Source: an uncultured Gammaproteobacteria bacterium (GTDB taxonomy: Bacteria; Pseudomonadota; Gammaproteobacteria; Nitrosococcales; Methylophagaceae). Taken from it: 13,977 nt of DNA. Shown piece by piece: positions 6,812 through 13,499 of this stretch. How positions within the stretch are numbered: position 1 is the stretch's first letter; the number at the start of each line of letters is the position of its first letter. Both the position numbers and the translations under genes were made by a program. The notes beneath the pieces are model-generated. The model made no database searches. It was not told the DNA's origin and saw only the letters and a list, made by a program, of their open reading frames with translations. Where the stretch lies: assembly GCA_913058195.1 (NCBI GenBank), contig CAJXPP010000030.1, positions 1 to 13,977 on the forward strand. Direction: 5' to 3'.

Positions 6812-7900
6812 TTACTGGACTCTATTTCTTATGGCGATAGTTGATGTGAAAACGCGTCGTATCCGACCGTCAGTACCCGTTAATTCTGTGCCATTAAACG
6901 TTACCTTTTGAGCACCTGTTGTTAAGTTTGTTTCTAAGGTTTGAGCTAATATACTTATTCGAGCGCTAACCACTTTATCCCAATCTGTTGCATCGTTTAT
7001 TGTTTTTGCATTAGCATATCGATCGACGGTATCATCATCATTATCATCGGCGCCATACTCGATTTGTAGGTTTTCTATGCCTTCTACCAATTCTAAGGGG
7101 TTTTGTCCCGAGACGGACTGGGTCTCATCATAAACGTACAGTGATGGATTACCTGAAGTGTTTGACCTTATATAATATGTGAGTGATGAATACCGAAATA
7201 GTTCACTGTCATAGCCATAAAGTTTAGTTTCACCTGTATCACAGGCTCCTGTTTGTGGCAGTGATGAGTATGATGTGCAAAAGTGGTTTGCCTGATTCAG
7301 ATTACTCGCGTGAGCAACTGTTTCTTGACCAGAACTACTTGAAACATTAGTTGCCCTGAAAATATGGGCATCTTCACAATCAGCAATCATAAGGACGTCG
7401 TTAGCTGATATGCTGCAGGTATTAGGCGCATATACTTGAATATTAGCATTTGAACTGCCTATATTTCCTACTAAGTTCGCGCCACAGCCTGTTCCGCGTT
7501 GAACTGTAATTAAATCAGTTCCTGTGACAACCGCACCCAGTGAGGCTGAAAAAGAGGGTGTAGGAACCAATGTCCCTGCCTGATCATTGCTTCCAGTAAT
7601 TGTGGTCGCGCCGCTCATTGATGCCGGCACGGGTGCATTAGCCACTGTTTGAATATTTATCTTATCTACTGTCCTGCAGCCACTATAGCCTGCGGCACGA
7701 ATATCTCTGGTAAGGATTTCTAAGGCGAAGCGAGCATTTTCTTGTATACGTGAATGGGCTTCCGTTACGCGTGCGGTTTGCTTATTGCCGACAAAAACCT
7801 GAATAGTACCTGCAACCAACAGTAAGCCAAGAACGAGGGCTATCATTAGCTCTATGAGTGTTAAGCCTTTCTGTGGGTTTTTAGTATTAGAGGTATTCAT
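6812..7900 (-). CDS. pilW: Type IV minor pilin PilW
   Basis: 362-aa prepilin, the largest of the minor pilins here as is usual for PilW. Leader MNTSNTKNPQKG is followed by LTLIELMIALVLGLLLVAGT, with cleavage after G12 and Glu17 at mature position 5. The stretch NARFALEILTRDIRAAGYSGC near residues 55-75 is the recognisable PilW signature. The rest is a Ser/Thr/Asn-rich globular domain with several cysteines. Its ATG overlaps the pilV stop in an ATGA junction (7897-7900), so the two are translationally coupled. Confidence 0.93.
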   Translation of the reverse strand: MNTSNTKNPQKGLTLIELMIALVLGLLLVAGTIQVFVGNKQTARVTEAHSRIQENARFALEILTRDIRAAGYSGCRTVDKINIQTVANAPVPASMSGATTITGSNDQAGTLVPTPSFSASLGAVVTGTDLITVQRGTGCGANLVGNIGSSNANIQVYAPNTCSISANDVLMIADCEDAHIFRATNVSSSSGQETVAHASNLNQANHFCTSYSSLPQTGACDTGETKLYGYDSELFRYSSLTYYIRSNTSGNPSLYVYDETQSVSGQNPLELVEGIENLQIEYGADDNDDDTVDRYANAKTINDATDWDKVVSARISILAQTLETNLTTGAQKVTFNGTELTGTDGRIRRVFTSTIAIRNRVQ

Positions 7901-8325
7901 CGCTCACTACTCACGGTAATAGACTTGATTACAGATGATGATGAGTTTTCAGCTCGAGCATCATCCCAGAACACAGAAACAGTGACTACATCACCACTAA
8001 CAATAACTTCGCCATCGCCGCTAGGCAGGTCGCTGGCAATTTGGTTCACCCATGCAACTAGATCTGTATTCTTAAGACCTGTACCTGAGGGCGTAGCAGA
8101 TTGAGCTAAAGCGTAACTTTCAACTCTATTTAATCTCATTCTATCAATTAAGTCATAGGCTAAAACCGTTGCCGAAGTACGGTACTGGGCACTGTGATTG
8201 TTTTTTAGGCTATTCATTTGAAGGCTAGCAAGGCCGAGAAGGCCCACCGCTAATATAAATACAGAGATAAGCACTTCCAATAATGAGAAGCCATTATTTT
8301 TTTTAATAGAAGAAAAGCTTATCAT
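7897..8325 (-). CDS. pilV: Type IV minor pilin PilV
   Basis: 142-aa prepilin with leader MISFSSIKKNNG, cleavage after G12, and FSLLEVLISVFILAVGLLGLASLQ with Glu17 at mature position 5. The run GLLGLASLQMNSLKNNHSAQYRT, then A-x-DLIDRMR, is typical of PilV. An in-frame start 96 bases upstream (8421) is rejected: it would lie inside fimT and give an implausible 44-residue leader. The ATG at 8325 makes an ATGA overlap with the fimT stop (8322-8325), the same arrangement as at the pilV-pilW junction. Confidence 0.92.
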   Translation of the reverse strand: MISFSSIKKNNGFSLLEVLISVFILAVGLLGLASLQMNSLKNNHSAQYRTSATVLAYDLIDRMRLNRVESYALAQSATPSGTGLKNTDLVAWVNQIASDLPSGDGEVIVSGDVVTVSVFWDDARAENSSSSVIKSITVSSER

Positions 8326-8861
8326 GAACAACTCGTCAAGTCTGATGCGCTTGCAACTCGAATTCGACCAGAAGGTGAAATAACCCGCCCTTTGGCAGAA
8401 GAGAGGCCACGATCGTCGCAAAACGTGAAGGTTGAGTTATAGTTCATCGCAAAGCCACTAGCATCATAAGTGATCCGGTTTGAAGTTGTACTTGAGTTTG
8501 AAACGAGCGTGTTTCCGTTGGAAAGTGCAGCATGAACTCGAATAATGGTGTCTGTACCAGAGTCTAAATCTCCTTGACCATCGACATCTTCAAACACAAG
8601 CCAGCCACCTTGCCAGTTACCACCACAGCTAGTCTGGTTATCACTTTTACAAATTGTCACAGTTAGTGCACGCTTAATCGCTTCGCTCCGGCCTAAATTA
8701 AGTGACGCTGTAAATTCATTTGTTTGAGCTATTAGCCGGTTATCTTTGATCATATCTGTAAAGCTAGGTGCAGCAAGCCCTAATAATATGGCTGCAACAG
8801 CTAGCGTTATTATTAACTCTATTAATGTGAATCCTGTGATTTTTTGCTGCTCTATCCGCAT
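8322..8861 (-). CDS. fimT: Type IV pilus minor pilin of the FimT/FimU (GspH) family
   Basis: 179-aa prepilin. Leader MRIEQQKITG, cleavage after G10, then FTLIELIITLAVAAILLGLAAPSF with Glu15 at mature position 5. LNLGRSEAIKRALTVTICKSDN followed by GGNWQGGWLVFEDVDGQG is characteristic of the GspH/FimT domain. Cysteines occur in two pairs (TICKSDNQTSCGG, and FCDD with the C-terminal CS), compatible with disulphides. In naturally transformable gammaproteobacteria some FimT proteins bind DNA, while FimU serves pilus priming. The sequence alone does not separate the two, so the symbol is provisional. It is the first gene of the pilus operon, about 25 bases downstream of the predicted transcription start. 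Confidence 0.9.
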   Translation of the reverse strand: MRIEQQKITGFTLIELIITLAVAAILLGLAAPSFTDMIKDNRLIAQTNEFTASLNLGRSEAIKRALTVTICKSDNQTSCGGNWQGGWLVFEDVDGQGDLDSGTDTIIRVHAALSNGNTLVSNSSTTSNRITYDASGFAMNYNSTFTFCDDRGLSSAKGRVISPSGRIRVASASDLTSCS

Positions 8862-8891
8862 TTGTCATTACTCTAAATCCTATAAGAGTAA

Positions 8892-8920
8892 GTTATATAA
8901 CTATATTAGTCATATTTCAA
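8892..8920 (-). promoter_or_regulatory. Predicted sigma-70 promoter of the fimT-pilE operon
   Basis: On the minus strand TTGAAA (8915-8920) and TATAAC (8892-8897) are separated by exactly 17 bases, each one mismatch from consensus. Transcription would start near 8885 and leave a leader of about 24 bases to the fimT ATG. I saw no sigma-54 type GG/GC element in this region. Confidence 0.6.
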
Positions 8921-8923
8921 GCC

Positions 8924-8937
8924 TTCTTTATAAAGAA
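8924..8937. promoter_or_regulatory. 14-bp perfect palindrome next to the pilus promoter
   Basis: TTCTTTATAAAGAA is fully self-complementary and lies 3 bases beyond the -35 box of the pilus promoter, on the side towards the divergent small genes. The location suits an activator or a repressor serving one or both divergent units. The regulator is unknown, and AT-rich sequence makes some palindromes by chance. Confidence 0.4.
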
Positions 8938-8974
8938 TGTGACTCAGTATTACTAAAAATTTCTTGTTAATATA

Positions 8975-9020
8975 TTGAAACGAAACATATTTTACAAAAA
9001 TAATATGATTGGAGTATGCT
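8975..9020 (+). promoter_or_regulatory. Possible promoter(s) for the small plus-strand gene pair
   Basis: Two candidates overlap here. TTGAAA (8975-8980) with AATAAT (8999-9004) has an 18-base spacer and one mismatch in each box. TTTACA (8991-8996) with TATGCT (9015-9020) has an 18-base spacer and a weaker -10. Either would start transcription within about 40 bases of the ATG at 9048. The region is AT-rich, so chance matches are likely and I cannot choose between them. Confidence 0.4.
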
Positions 9021-9047
9021 TAAGTAACTAATGATTGGGAGTAATGT

Positions 9048-9296
9048 ATGGAAATACCAGGTATTGCACCACTAAGTGGGCAACCCACACTGACTAACCC
9101 TTCAAACCAAGAAAGGTTGCTAGAAGGCAGGCAAACAACTGCACAAGCTGCAAGTGAAACACAGAATACAGTTACGGCTAGTGAGCAGGCATCTACAACT
9201 GTGAATACCGCTGACGTAGTAAGTGAAGTAGAAGAGTCTAGTTCAACTGGGTTTGATACTAATAACCCAGGTGGAAGTATAGATATTACCGCTTAA
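9048..9296 (+). CDS. Small low-complexity protein of unknown function
   Basis: 82-aa protein that I do not recognise. It is rich in Thr, Ser, Ala, Glu and Gln, has no cysteine or tryptophan and only one aromatic residue (Phe), and shows no signal peptide or membrane segment, so it is probably disordered and cytoplasmic. The N-terminus is MEIPGIAPLSGQP and the protein ends NNPGGSIDITA, which looks like a short conserved C-terminal tag. Net charge is acidic. Evidence that it is real: GGGAG lies 6 nt before the ATG, it has its own upstream promoter-like sequence, and it is followed after 20 bases by a recognisable gene on the same strand. The two probably share a transcript. Confidence 0.65.
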   Translation: MEIPGIAPLSGQPTLTNPSNQERLLEGRQTTAQAASETQNTVTASEQASTTVNTADVVSEVEESSSTGFDTNNPGGSIDITA

Positions 9297-9305
9297 CCAT
9301 TGTTT

Positions 9306-9309
9306 AGGA
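9306..9309 (+). promoter_or_regulatory. Ribosome binding site that decides the pentapeptide gene start
   Basis: AGGA with a 7-nt spacer to the ATG at 9317. It favours this ATG over the in-frame TTG at 9311, which would leave only one base of spacing. Confidence 0.65.
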
Positions 9310-9316
9310 TTTGTAC

Positions 9317-9661
9317 ATGACAGCACCGAAAATTTCTGACGACCCTTTGTATCGATTATTGCGAGAAAATAAGGTCTCTGAATTTAATCAGCGTATTGCT
9401 GCAGGAGAAAAAGCTGATTTAACGAGTTGTGATTTTAGACACATTAACTTATGCGGTTTAATTACGGATAAGTTAGATTTTTCTAATAGTTACTTTCGCC
9501 AAGCAGATCTACGTGGTGTTGATTTTTCCAGGTGCGACAGTTTGGAAGGTGCAAGTATTCACGGTGCTAAGATTTCTGGTACTTATTTTCCGAGAGAAGT
9601 TTGGGCTGAAGAGATTCTGTTATCGCTTGAACATGGTACGCGGATGCGCTATCGCTCTTGA
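9317..9661 (+). CDS. Short pentapeptide-repeat protein
   Basis: 114 aa with three parts: an N-terminal helical cap (about residues 8-30, DPLYRLLRENKVSEFNQRIA), a right-handed quadrilateral beta-helix core of pentapeptide repeats (about 34-92; for example ADLTS CDFRH INLCG, then LDFSN SYFRQ ADLRG VDFSR, SLEGA SIHGA KISGT), and a C-terminal helix (PREVWAEEILLSLEHG). Leu or Phe sits at the central position of most repeats, as the fold requires. No signal peptide or membrane span is present. Some pentapeptide proteins mimic DNA and protect gyrase, but this one is short and nothing here supports that role specifically. It probably shares a transcript with the 82-aa gene upstream, and its last 13 bases overlap the 3' end of tatC on the opposite strand. 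Confidence 0.82.
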   Translation: MTAPKISDDPLYRLLRENKVSEFNQRIAAGEKADLTSCDFRHINLCGLITDKLDFSNSYFRQADLRGVDFSRCDSLEGASIHGAKISGTYFPREVWAEEILLSLEHGTRMRYRS

Positions 9662-10392
9662 ATATCGTCCTGCTCTTTTTTAGGGAGCAAACGCGAGCAT
9701 AATAAACCTAGTTCAAATAGTAGCCATACAGGTAATGCTAATAAAGTTTGTGAGATTATGTCCGGTGGCGTTAGAAGCATGCCAATTACAAATGCTCCGA
9801 CGATGATATACGGGCGTTTTTCTGCTAAACTTTCAACCGTCGATGCGCCAGTCCAAATTAGTAATAATGTAGCGATAGGCACTTCAAACGCTATGCCAAA
9901 AGCAAAGAATAACTTCAATACAAAATCTAAATAACTACTTATATCCGTCATTACTGCTACACCTTCTGGCGCTGCTTGTGTTAAAAACCCAAAGATGAGT
10001 GGAAACACTGCATAGTAAGCAAAGACAATACCTAAAAAGAAAAGTACTGTGCTGGCAAAGAGTAATGGAAAGACTAGTTTACGTTCATTATCATATAAGC
10101 CGGGAGCAATAAAGGCCCACAGTTGATATAACAATATTGGAATGGCTAATAAGATCGCTGTACTTAATGTTAATTTAAATGGAATCAAAAACGGCGATGC
10201 AACTTCTGTCGCAATCATAGTGCTGGTTTCAGGAAGGTGTCTTAGTAAAGGTTCTGATAAAAAATGATAAAGGTCATTCGAAAAAGGCATCAATATAGCC
10301 GTTAGGATTAACACCGCTATTACGCCTCGAAGAAGGCGGTCTCGAAGTTCAATTAGGTGCGCAATCAACGATTGTTGATTATCAGTCGACAT
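9649..10392 (-). CDS. tatC: Sec-independent protein translocase TatC
   Basis: 247-aa inner-membrane protein with six membrane segments, the core receptor that binds twin-arginine signal peptides. Conserved marks: HLIELRDRLL with E15 and R17, FIAPGLYDNERKL with E103 (the signal-peptide binding Glu), E171 in FGIAFEVPIA, and LLTPPDIISQTLLALP with D212. Numbering is almost identical to E. coli TatC. The ATG at 10392 is chosen over an in-frame start 63 bases upstream because the N-terminus then matches the family and AAGGA lies 5 nt before it. It overlaps the end of tatB by 11 bases. Its 3' end overlaps the convergent pentapeptide gene by 13 bases, and I see no terminator after it. Confidence 0.97.
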   Translation of the reverse strand: MSTDNQQSLIAHLIELRDRLLRGVIAVLILTAILMPFSNDLYHFLSEPLLRHLPETSTMIATEVASPFLIPFKLTLSTAILLAIPILLYQLWAFIAPGLYDNERKLVFPLLFASTVLFFLGIVFAYYAVFPLIFGFLTQAAPEGVAVMTDISSYLDFVLKLFFAFGIAFEVPIATLLLIWTGASTVESLAEKRPYIIVGAFVIGMLLTPPDIISQTLLALPVWLLFELGLLCSRLLPKKEQDDIQER

Positions 10393-10657
10393 TCTTATCC
10401 TTAGCTTCTTTTGTTTCAGGTTCAGATGAAATGGCTTCATCAATACCTGAAACATCTACTGTCTTGTTTAGTGCTTGTTTGAGCTCCTCAGCACGAAGCT
10501 CTTGTGAAATATCATTACGGATAGATTGTACTGACGCATTGGCTCGGCCAACCCATAGGCCGACGACACGAATGAGCTTGGGCAATCGCTCAGGACCAAC
10601 AACTACTAAAGCAACGATTGCGATTAGCAGTATTTCCCAAAAACCAATATCAAACAC
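10382..10657 (-). CDS. tatB: Twin-arginine translocase subunit TatB
   Basis: 91 aa. The N-terminus MFDIGFWEILLIAIVALVVVGPERLP is a textbook TatB start: a short periplasmic end, one membrane helix with E8 inside it, then the G21-P22 hinge. An amphipathic helix (about 24-60) and an acidic tail follow. TatB binds TatC and forms the substrate receptor. It is shorter than E. coli TatB (171 aa), mainly in the tail. Translation begins at GTG (10657), 5 bases after the tatA stop, and only a poorly placed GAG precedes it, so it probably depends on coupling to tatA and is made at lower level than TatA. The end overlaps the tatC start. Confidence 0.95.
   Translation of the reverse strand: MFDIGFWEILLIAIVALVVVGPERLPKLIRVVGLWVGRANASVQSIRNDISQELRAEELKQALNKTVDVSGIDEAISSEPETKEAKDKNVD
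10398..10402 (-). promoter_or_regulatory. Ribosome binding site that decides the tatC start
   Basis: Minus-strand AAGGA inside the end of tatB, 5 nt before the ATG at 10392. Confidence 0.65.
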
Positions 10658-10662
10658 TGTTT

Positions 10663-10899
10663 TTAACTCGAATGTTTATCGTGTTCTGTTGTTTTGCTAG
10701 GTGTTGTGTCGTCATTGTGGCTGATTGAGCTATCACCTTTATTGACATCATCTTCGCCTTCACGAACAGATTGCTTGAAGCTTTTTATCGCGCTGCCTAA
10801 ATCGCCACCTAATGAGCGAAGTTTTTTTGTGCCAAACAATAGAATAATGATTGCCAAGACAATTAATAACTGCCAGATGCTGATGCCGCCTAAACCCAT
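10663..10899 (-). CDS. tatA: Twin-arginine translocase subunit TatA
   Basis: 78 aa. The N-terminal membrane helix (about 6-21, ISIWQLLIVLAIIILL) is followed by the F22-G23 hinge and the amphipathic helix TKKLRSLGGDLGSAIKSFKQS, the TatA signature. The tail is highly charged and contains several histidines. TatA oligomerises to allow passage of folded proteins. It differs from TatB in the FG (not GP) hinge. AGGAG lies 6 nt before the ATG and overlaps the stop of the upstream HIT gene, 9 bases away. Among the tat genes this is the best translation signal, consistent with TatA being the most abundant subunit. Confidence 0.96.
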   Translation of the reverse strand: MGLGGISIWQLLIVLAIIILLFGTKKLRSLGGDLGSAIKSFKQSVREGEDDVNKGDSSISHNDDTTPSKTTEHDKHSS

Positions 10900-10908
10900 G
10901 ATGTGCTC

Positions 10909-11247
10909 CTAATTAAAACCAGGTAGGCCTTCGCCACCTAAAATATGAATATGCAAATGCCCGACTTCTTGTCCACCGCCTGGACCGGTATTGATGATTG
11001 TTCTAAAGCCGTCTTCCAAGCCCTGTGAACGAGCTAATTCCGGTAGTTTGAGCATTATATAGGCGATTAAACTTTGGTGTTCGTCTTTCAGGCTGTCTAA
11101 GCTTTCAAGATGAACTTTTGGAATAACTAATAAGTGAACCTCAGCTTTCGGTGAAATATCTTTAAATACAAAGATAAGGTCATCTTCATATACTTTTGAT
11201 GATGGAATATCGCCAGCGATTATTTTACAGAAAAGGCAGTTCGACAT
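10909..11247 (-). CDS. HIT-family (HinT-like) nucleotide hydrolase
   Basis: 112-aa cytoplasmic protein with the histidine triad GHLHIHILGG (H97, H99, H101). The N-terminus CLFCKIIAGDIPSSKVYEDD and PKAEVHLLVIPKVHLESL are typical of the HinT/protein kinase C inhibitor branch, enzymes that hydrolyse nucleoside phosphoramidates and aminoacyl adenylates. C4 and C7 form a CxxC that, with a histidine, may bind zinc as in some relatives. Its ATG overlaps the hisE stop by one base. The place between hisE and tatA recurs in beta- and gammaproteobacteria, but no direct role in histidine synthesis or Tat export is established. Confidence 0.94.
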   Translation of the reverse strand: MSNCLFCKIIAGDIPSSKVYEDDLIFVFKDISPKAEVHLLVIPKVHLESLDSLKDEHQSLIAYIMLKLPELARSQGLEDGFRTIINTGPGGGQEVGHLHIHILGGEGLPGFN

Positions 11248-11567
11248 TATTTTCCCCCTCTACTTTCTTTTTCTTCAATGCCTGACAAACCAAAGCGGCG
11301 GTCTAACTCATCTAAGATGACTTGTGGATCAATATCATTGTGAGCTAACAAAACCAGACTGTGAAACCATAAGTCGGCTGTTTCGTAGATAATCTCATCA
11401 CGATCGCCGCCTTTACCTGCAATAACAGTCTCAGTAGCTTCTTCACCAAGCTTCTTGAGGATTTTATCGGTACCTGCAGCGTATAAGCTAGCCACGTAGG
11501 AGCTGTTAGGATCGGCATTTTTACGTGCTTCAAGTACAGCGGCAAGTTTGCTTAATACATCACTCAT
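11247..11567 (-). CDS. hisE: Phosphoribosyl-ATP pyrophosphohydrolase
   Basis: 106-aa cytoplasmic enzyme that splits PR-ATP into PR-AMP and pyrophosphate, the second step of histidine synthesis. It belongs to the all-alpha MazG-like NTP pyrophosphatase group. The metal-binding pattern is visible: KKLGEEATE (E42, E43, E46) and YETADLWFH (E62, D65). It is a separate gene as in Pseudomonas, unlike the fused hisIE of enterics. The ATG overlaps the hisI stop (ATGA, 11564-11567) and the stop overlaps the HIT start. Confidence 0.97.
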   Translation of the reverse strand: MSDVLSKLAAVLEARKNADPNSSYVASLYAAGTDKILKKLGEEATETVIAGKGGDRDEIIYETADLWFHSLVLLAHNDIDPQVILDELDRRFGLSGIEEKESRGGK

Positions 11568-11944
11568 TTATACATCTCTTTAGGATCTTTTAGCACGGCT
11601 TCTATTGTTTGCCATTGCCCATCAACTAGTTTTTGATAAAAACAATGATGCCGACCAGTATGGCAGGCAATGCCACCCTTTTGCACGACTTCTAACAAAA
11701 TAGCGTCATTATCACAGTCTAAACGAATAGATTTGATTTGCTGCTGGTTGCCAGACTCCTCACCTTTATGCCAAAGCTTTTGGCGTGAACGAGACCAATA
11801 AACAGCATGGCCGGTTTCAGCAGTGAGTTGTAAGGACTCTTTATTCATCCAAGCTAAAGTGAGCACTTGCTTTGTTTCAAACTCTTGTGTGATAACAGGT
11901 GCTAAGCCTGCTTCATTCCATTTTACTTGGTCAAACCACGACAT
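11564..11944 (-). CDS. hisI: Phosphoribosyl-AMP cyclohydrolase
   Basis: 126 aa. It opens the adenine ring of PR-AMP to give ProFAR, the third step of histidine synthesis. Metal sites are intact: RLDCDND (D76, C77, D78, D80) for magnesium and zinc, and GGIACHTGRHHCFY (C94, C101) for zinc. AWMNKESLQLTAETGHAVYWSRSR is the family N-terminal signature. The length is that of a stand-alone cyclohydrolase with no HisE domain attached. Its ATG overlaps the hisF stop by one base. A hairpin (11944-11961) includes the region just before the start and may hold it closed until hisF is translated. Confidence 0.97.
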   Translation of the reverse strand: MSWFDQVKWNEAGLAPVITQEFETKQVLTLAWMNKESLQLTAETGHAVYWSRSRQKLWHKGEESGNQQQIKSIRLDCDNDAILLEVVQKGGIACHTGRHHCFYQKLVDGQWQTIEAVLKDPKEMYK

Positions 11945-11961
11945 TAGAGGCGTACCTCTAA
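11944..11961 (-). promoter_or_regulatory. Hairpin over the hisF stop/hisI start junction
   Basis: In the transcript TTAGAGG and CCTCTAA pair perfectly (7 bp) around the loop TACG. The stem contains the only purine-rich candidate ribosome site before hisI (AGAGG), the hisF stop, and the A of the hisI ATG. Ribosomes finishing hisF would melt it, which suggests translational coupling. This is an inference from the sequence only. Confidence 0.4.
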
Positions 11962-12717
11962 GCCCTGCTCAGCCATCTGTTGCTTGGCTTCTTGAACAGT
12001 ATGCTCACCAAAGTGGAAGATACTGGCAGCTAATACCGCATCGGCCTTGCCTATTTTTACGCCATCGGTTAAGTCTTGTAACTTGCCTACACCACCTGAT
12101 GCGATAACAGGTACAGCAACAGCATCACTGACGGCACGTGTTAGCTCGAGATCAAAACCTGACTTAGTGCCATCACGATCCATGCTAGTAAGTAGTAATT
12201 CGCCCGCGCCAAGATCAACCATCTTTTTCGCCCATTCAATGGCATCGATACCGGTCTCTTTACGTCCGCCGTGGGTAAATATTTCCCAACGTTTTTGCTC
12301 GCCTTCAGCTGAAACGCATTTTGCATCAATAGCAACAACAATGCATTGTGAGCCAAAGCGTTCAGCGGCTTCGCGCACAAAGTCAGGGTTACTTACAGCA
12401 GCAGAGTTGATACCTACTTTATCGGCACCTGCATTCAGCATGCGGCGAATATCTTCAACAGTGCGAATACCACCACCGACGGTTAAAGGTATAAACACTT
12501 GGCTAGCTACTGCTTCTACCACATGTTCCATGGTGTCACGATTATGATGTGTTGCTGTGATATCTAAAAATGTGATTTCATCAGCGCCTTGTTGATCATA
12601 ACGTTTGGCTACTTCTATTGGGTCGCCGGCATCACGAATATCAACAAACTGTACGCCCTTTACAACACGGCCATTGTCGACATCTAAGCAAGGAATAATG
12701 CGTTTAGCGAGTCCCAT
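11944..12717 (-). CDS. hisF: Imidazole glycerol phosphate synthase, cyclase subunit
   Basis: 257-aa TIM-barrel enzyme. With HisH it converts PRFAR and glutamine-derived ammonia to imidazole glycerol phosphate and AICAR, which links histidine to purine synthesis. Catalytic aspartates are present: D12 in IIPCLDVDNGRVVKG and D131 in VVAIDAK (D11 and D130 in reference enzymes). Phosphate-binding loops GGGIRTVEDIRRML and ASGGVGKLQDL are intact. The ATG lies one base after the hisA stop and has no strong ribosome site, so coupling to hisA is likely. Confidence 0.98.
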   Translation of the reverse strand: MGLAKRIIPCLDVDNGRVVKGVQFVDIRDAGDPIEVAKRYDQQGADEITFLDITATHHNRDTMEHVVEAVASQVFIPLTVGGGIRTVEDIRRMLNAGADKVGINSAAVSNPDFVREAAERFGSQCIVVAIDAKCVSAEGEQKRWEIFTHGGRKETGIDAIEWAKKMVDLGAGELLLTSMDRDGTKSGFDLELTRAVSDAVAVPVIASGGVGKLQDLTDGVKIGKADAVLAASIFHFGEHTVQEAKQQMAEQGLEVRL

Positions 12718-12718
12718 T

Positions 12719-13471
12719 TTATTTGAAGTCTTGTGGTGGGTTTAGGCGATCTGCTAATGCTTGACCTTCTGCCAAATCAATCGTGCCTTCATAAATAGCT
12801 CGACCAACGATAGCGCCCATGACGCCTTCGCTTTCATAGTGACACAAGGCTTTAACATCGTTGTAGTCAGTCACGCCACCTGACGCTATTACTGGGATTT
12901 TGATTGCTCGAGCAAGATCGCGAGTTGACTCAAGGTTAACGCCTTGCATCATGCCGTCACGGCTAATATCAGTGTAGATAATTGCTTCAACGCCATCTTG
13001 CTCAAAGTGCTTAGCTATATCAGTGACATCGTGGTGGGACAGTTTTGACCATCCATCAATAGCTACTTTTCCATCTTTGGCATCCAGCCCGACAATGATG
13101 TGACCAGGAAATTCAGCGCAAATATCACCAACAAAATGAGGTGCGTTGACGGCTTTTGTGCCAACAATTACATAACGAACGCCCGCTTCTAAATAAGTTT
13201 GGATGGTATCTTCATCACGAATACCGCCTCCAATTTGAACATCTAGATCTGGAAATTCTTTACAGATATCATGAATCACACTGGCATTAACGGGTTTACC
13301 TGCAAATGCACCATCAAGATCAACCATATGCAATCGTTTTGCACCGGCTTCTACCCATCTGCGTGCAACCGCAACAGGATCTTGTGAAAAGACGGTGTTG
13401 TCTTCCATACGTCCCTGACGTAAACGGACACAGTGACCTTCTTTAAGATCAATGGCAGGGATTAATAACAT
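12719..13471 (-). CDS. hisA: ProFAR isomerase
   Basis: 250-aa TIM-barrel enzyme that isomerises ProFAR to PRFAR, the fourth step of histidine synthesis. The acid/base aspartates D8 (LIPAIDLKEGHCVRL) and D130 (IIVGLDAKDGKVAIDGW) are intact, as are GGGIRDEDTI and ASGGVTDYND for phosphate binding. It is homologous to hisF next door, the classic half-barrel duplication. GGAGAA lies 7 nt before the ATG, and 28 bases separate it from the hisH stop. Confidence 0.98.
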   Translation of the reverse strand: MLLIPAIDLKEGHCVRLRQGRMEDNTVFSQDPVAVARRWVEAGAKRLHMVDLDGAFAGKPVNASVIHDICKEFPDLDVQIGGGIRDEDTIQTYLEAGVRYVIVGTKAVNAPHFVGDICAEFPGHIIVGLDAKDGKVAIDGWSKLSHHDVTDIAKHFEQDGVEAIIYTDISRDGMMQGVNLESTRDLARAIKIPVIASGGVTDYNDVKALCHYESEGVMGAIVGRAIYEGTIDLAEGQALADRLNPPQDFK

Positions 13472-13499
13472 AATAAATTCTCCATATTTGTCTGGATTA

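Noticed and set aside
8326..8421. N-terminal extension of PilV
   Set aside because: It lies wholly inside fimT, gives an abnormal prepilin leader, and breaks the ATGA overlap used at the next junction.
8746..8970. 74-aa plus-strand frame antisense to the start of fimT
   Set aside because: It is opposite the conserved pilin leader and covers the pilus promoter, so it is a shadow frame.
9670..9688. Terminator hairpin after the pentapeptide gene (TGCTC/GAGCA)
   Set aside because: The stem is only 5 bp, the T run lies in the loop and not after the stem, and it is inside the tatC coding region.
12047..12547. 166-aa frame antisense to hisF
   Set aside because: Long open antisense frames are common opposite TIM-barrel genes. 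hisF is intact, and this frame shows no recognisable domain or start signal.
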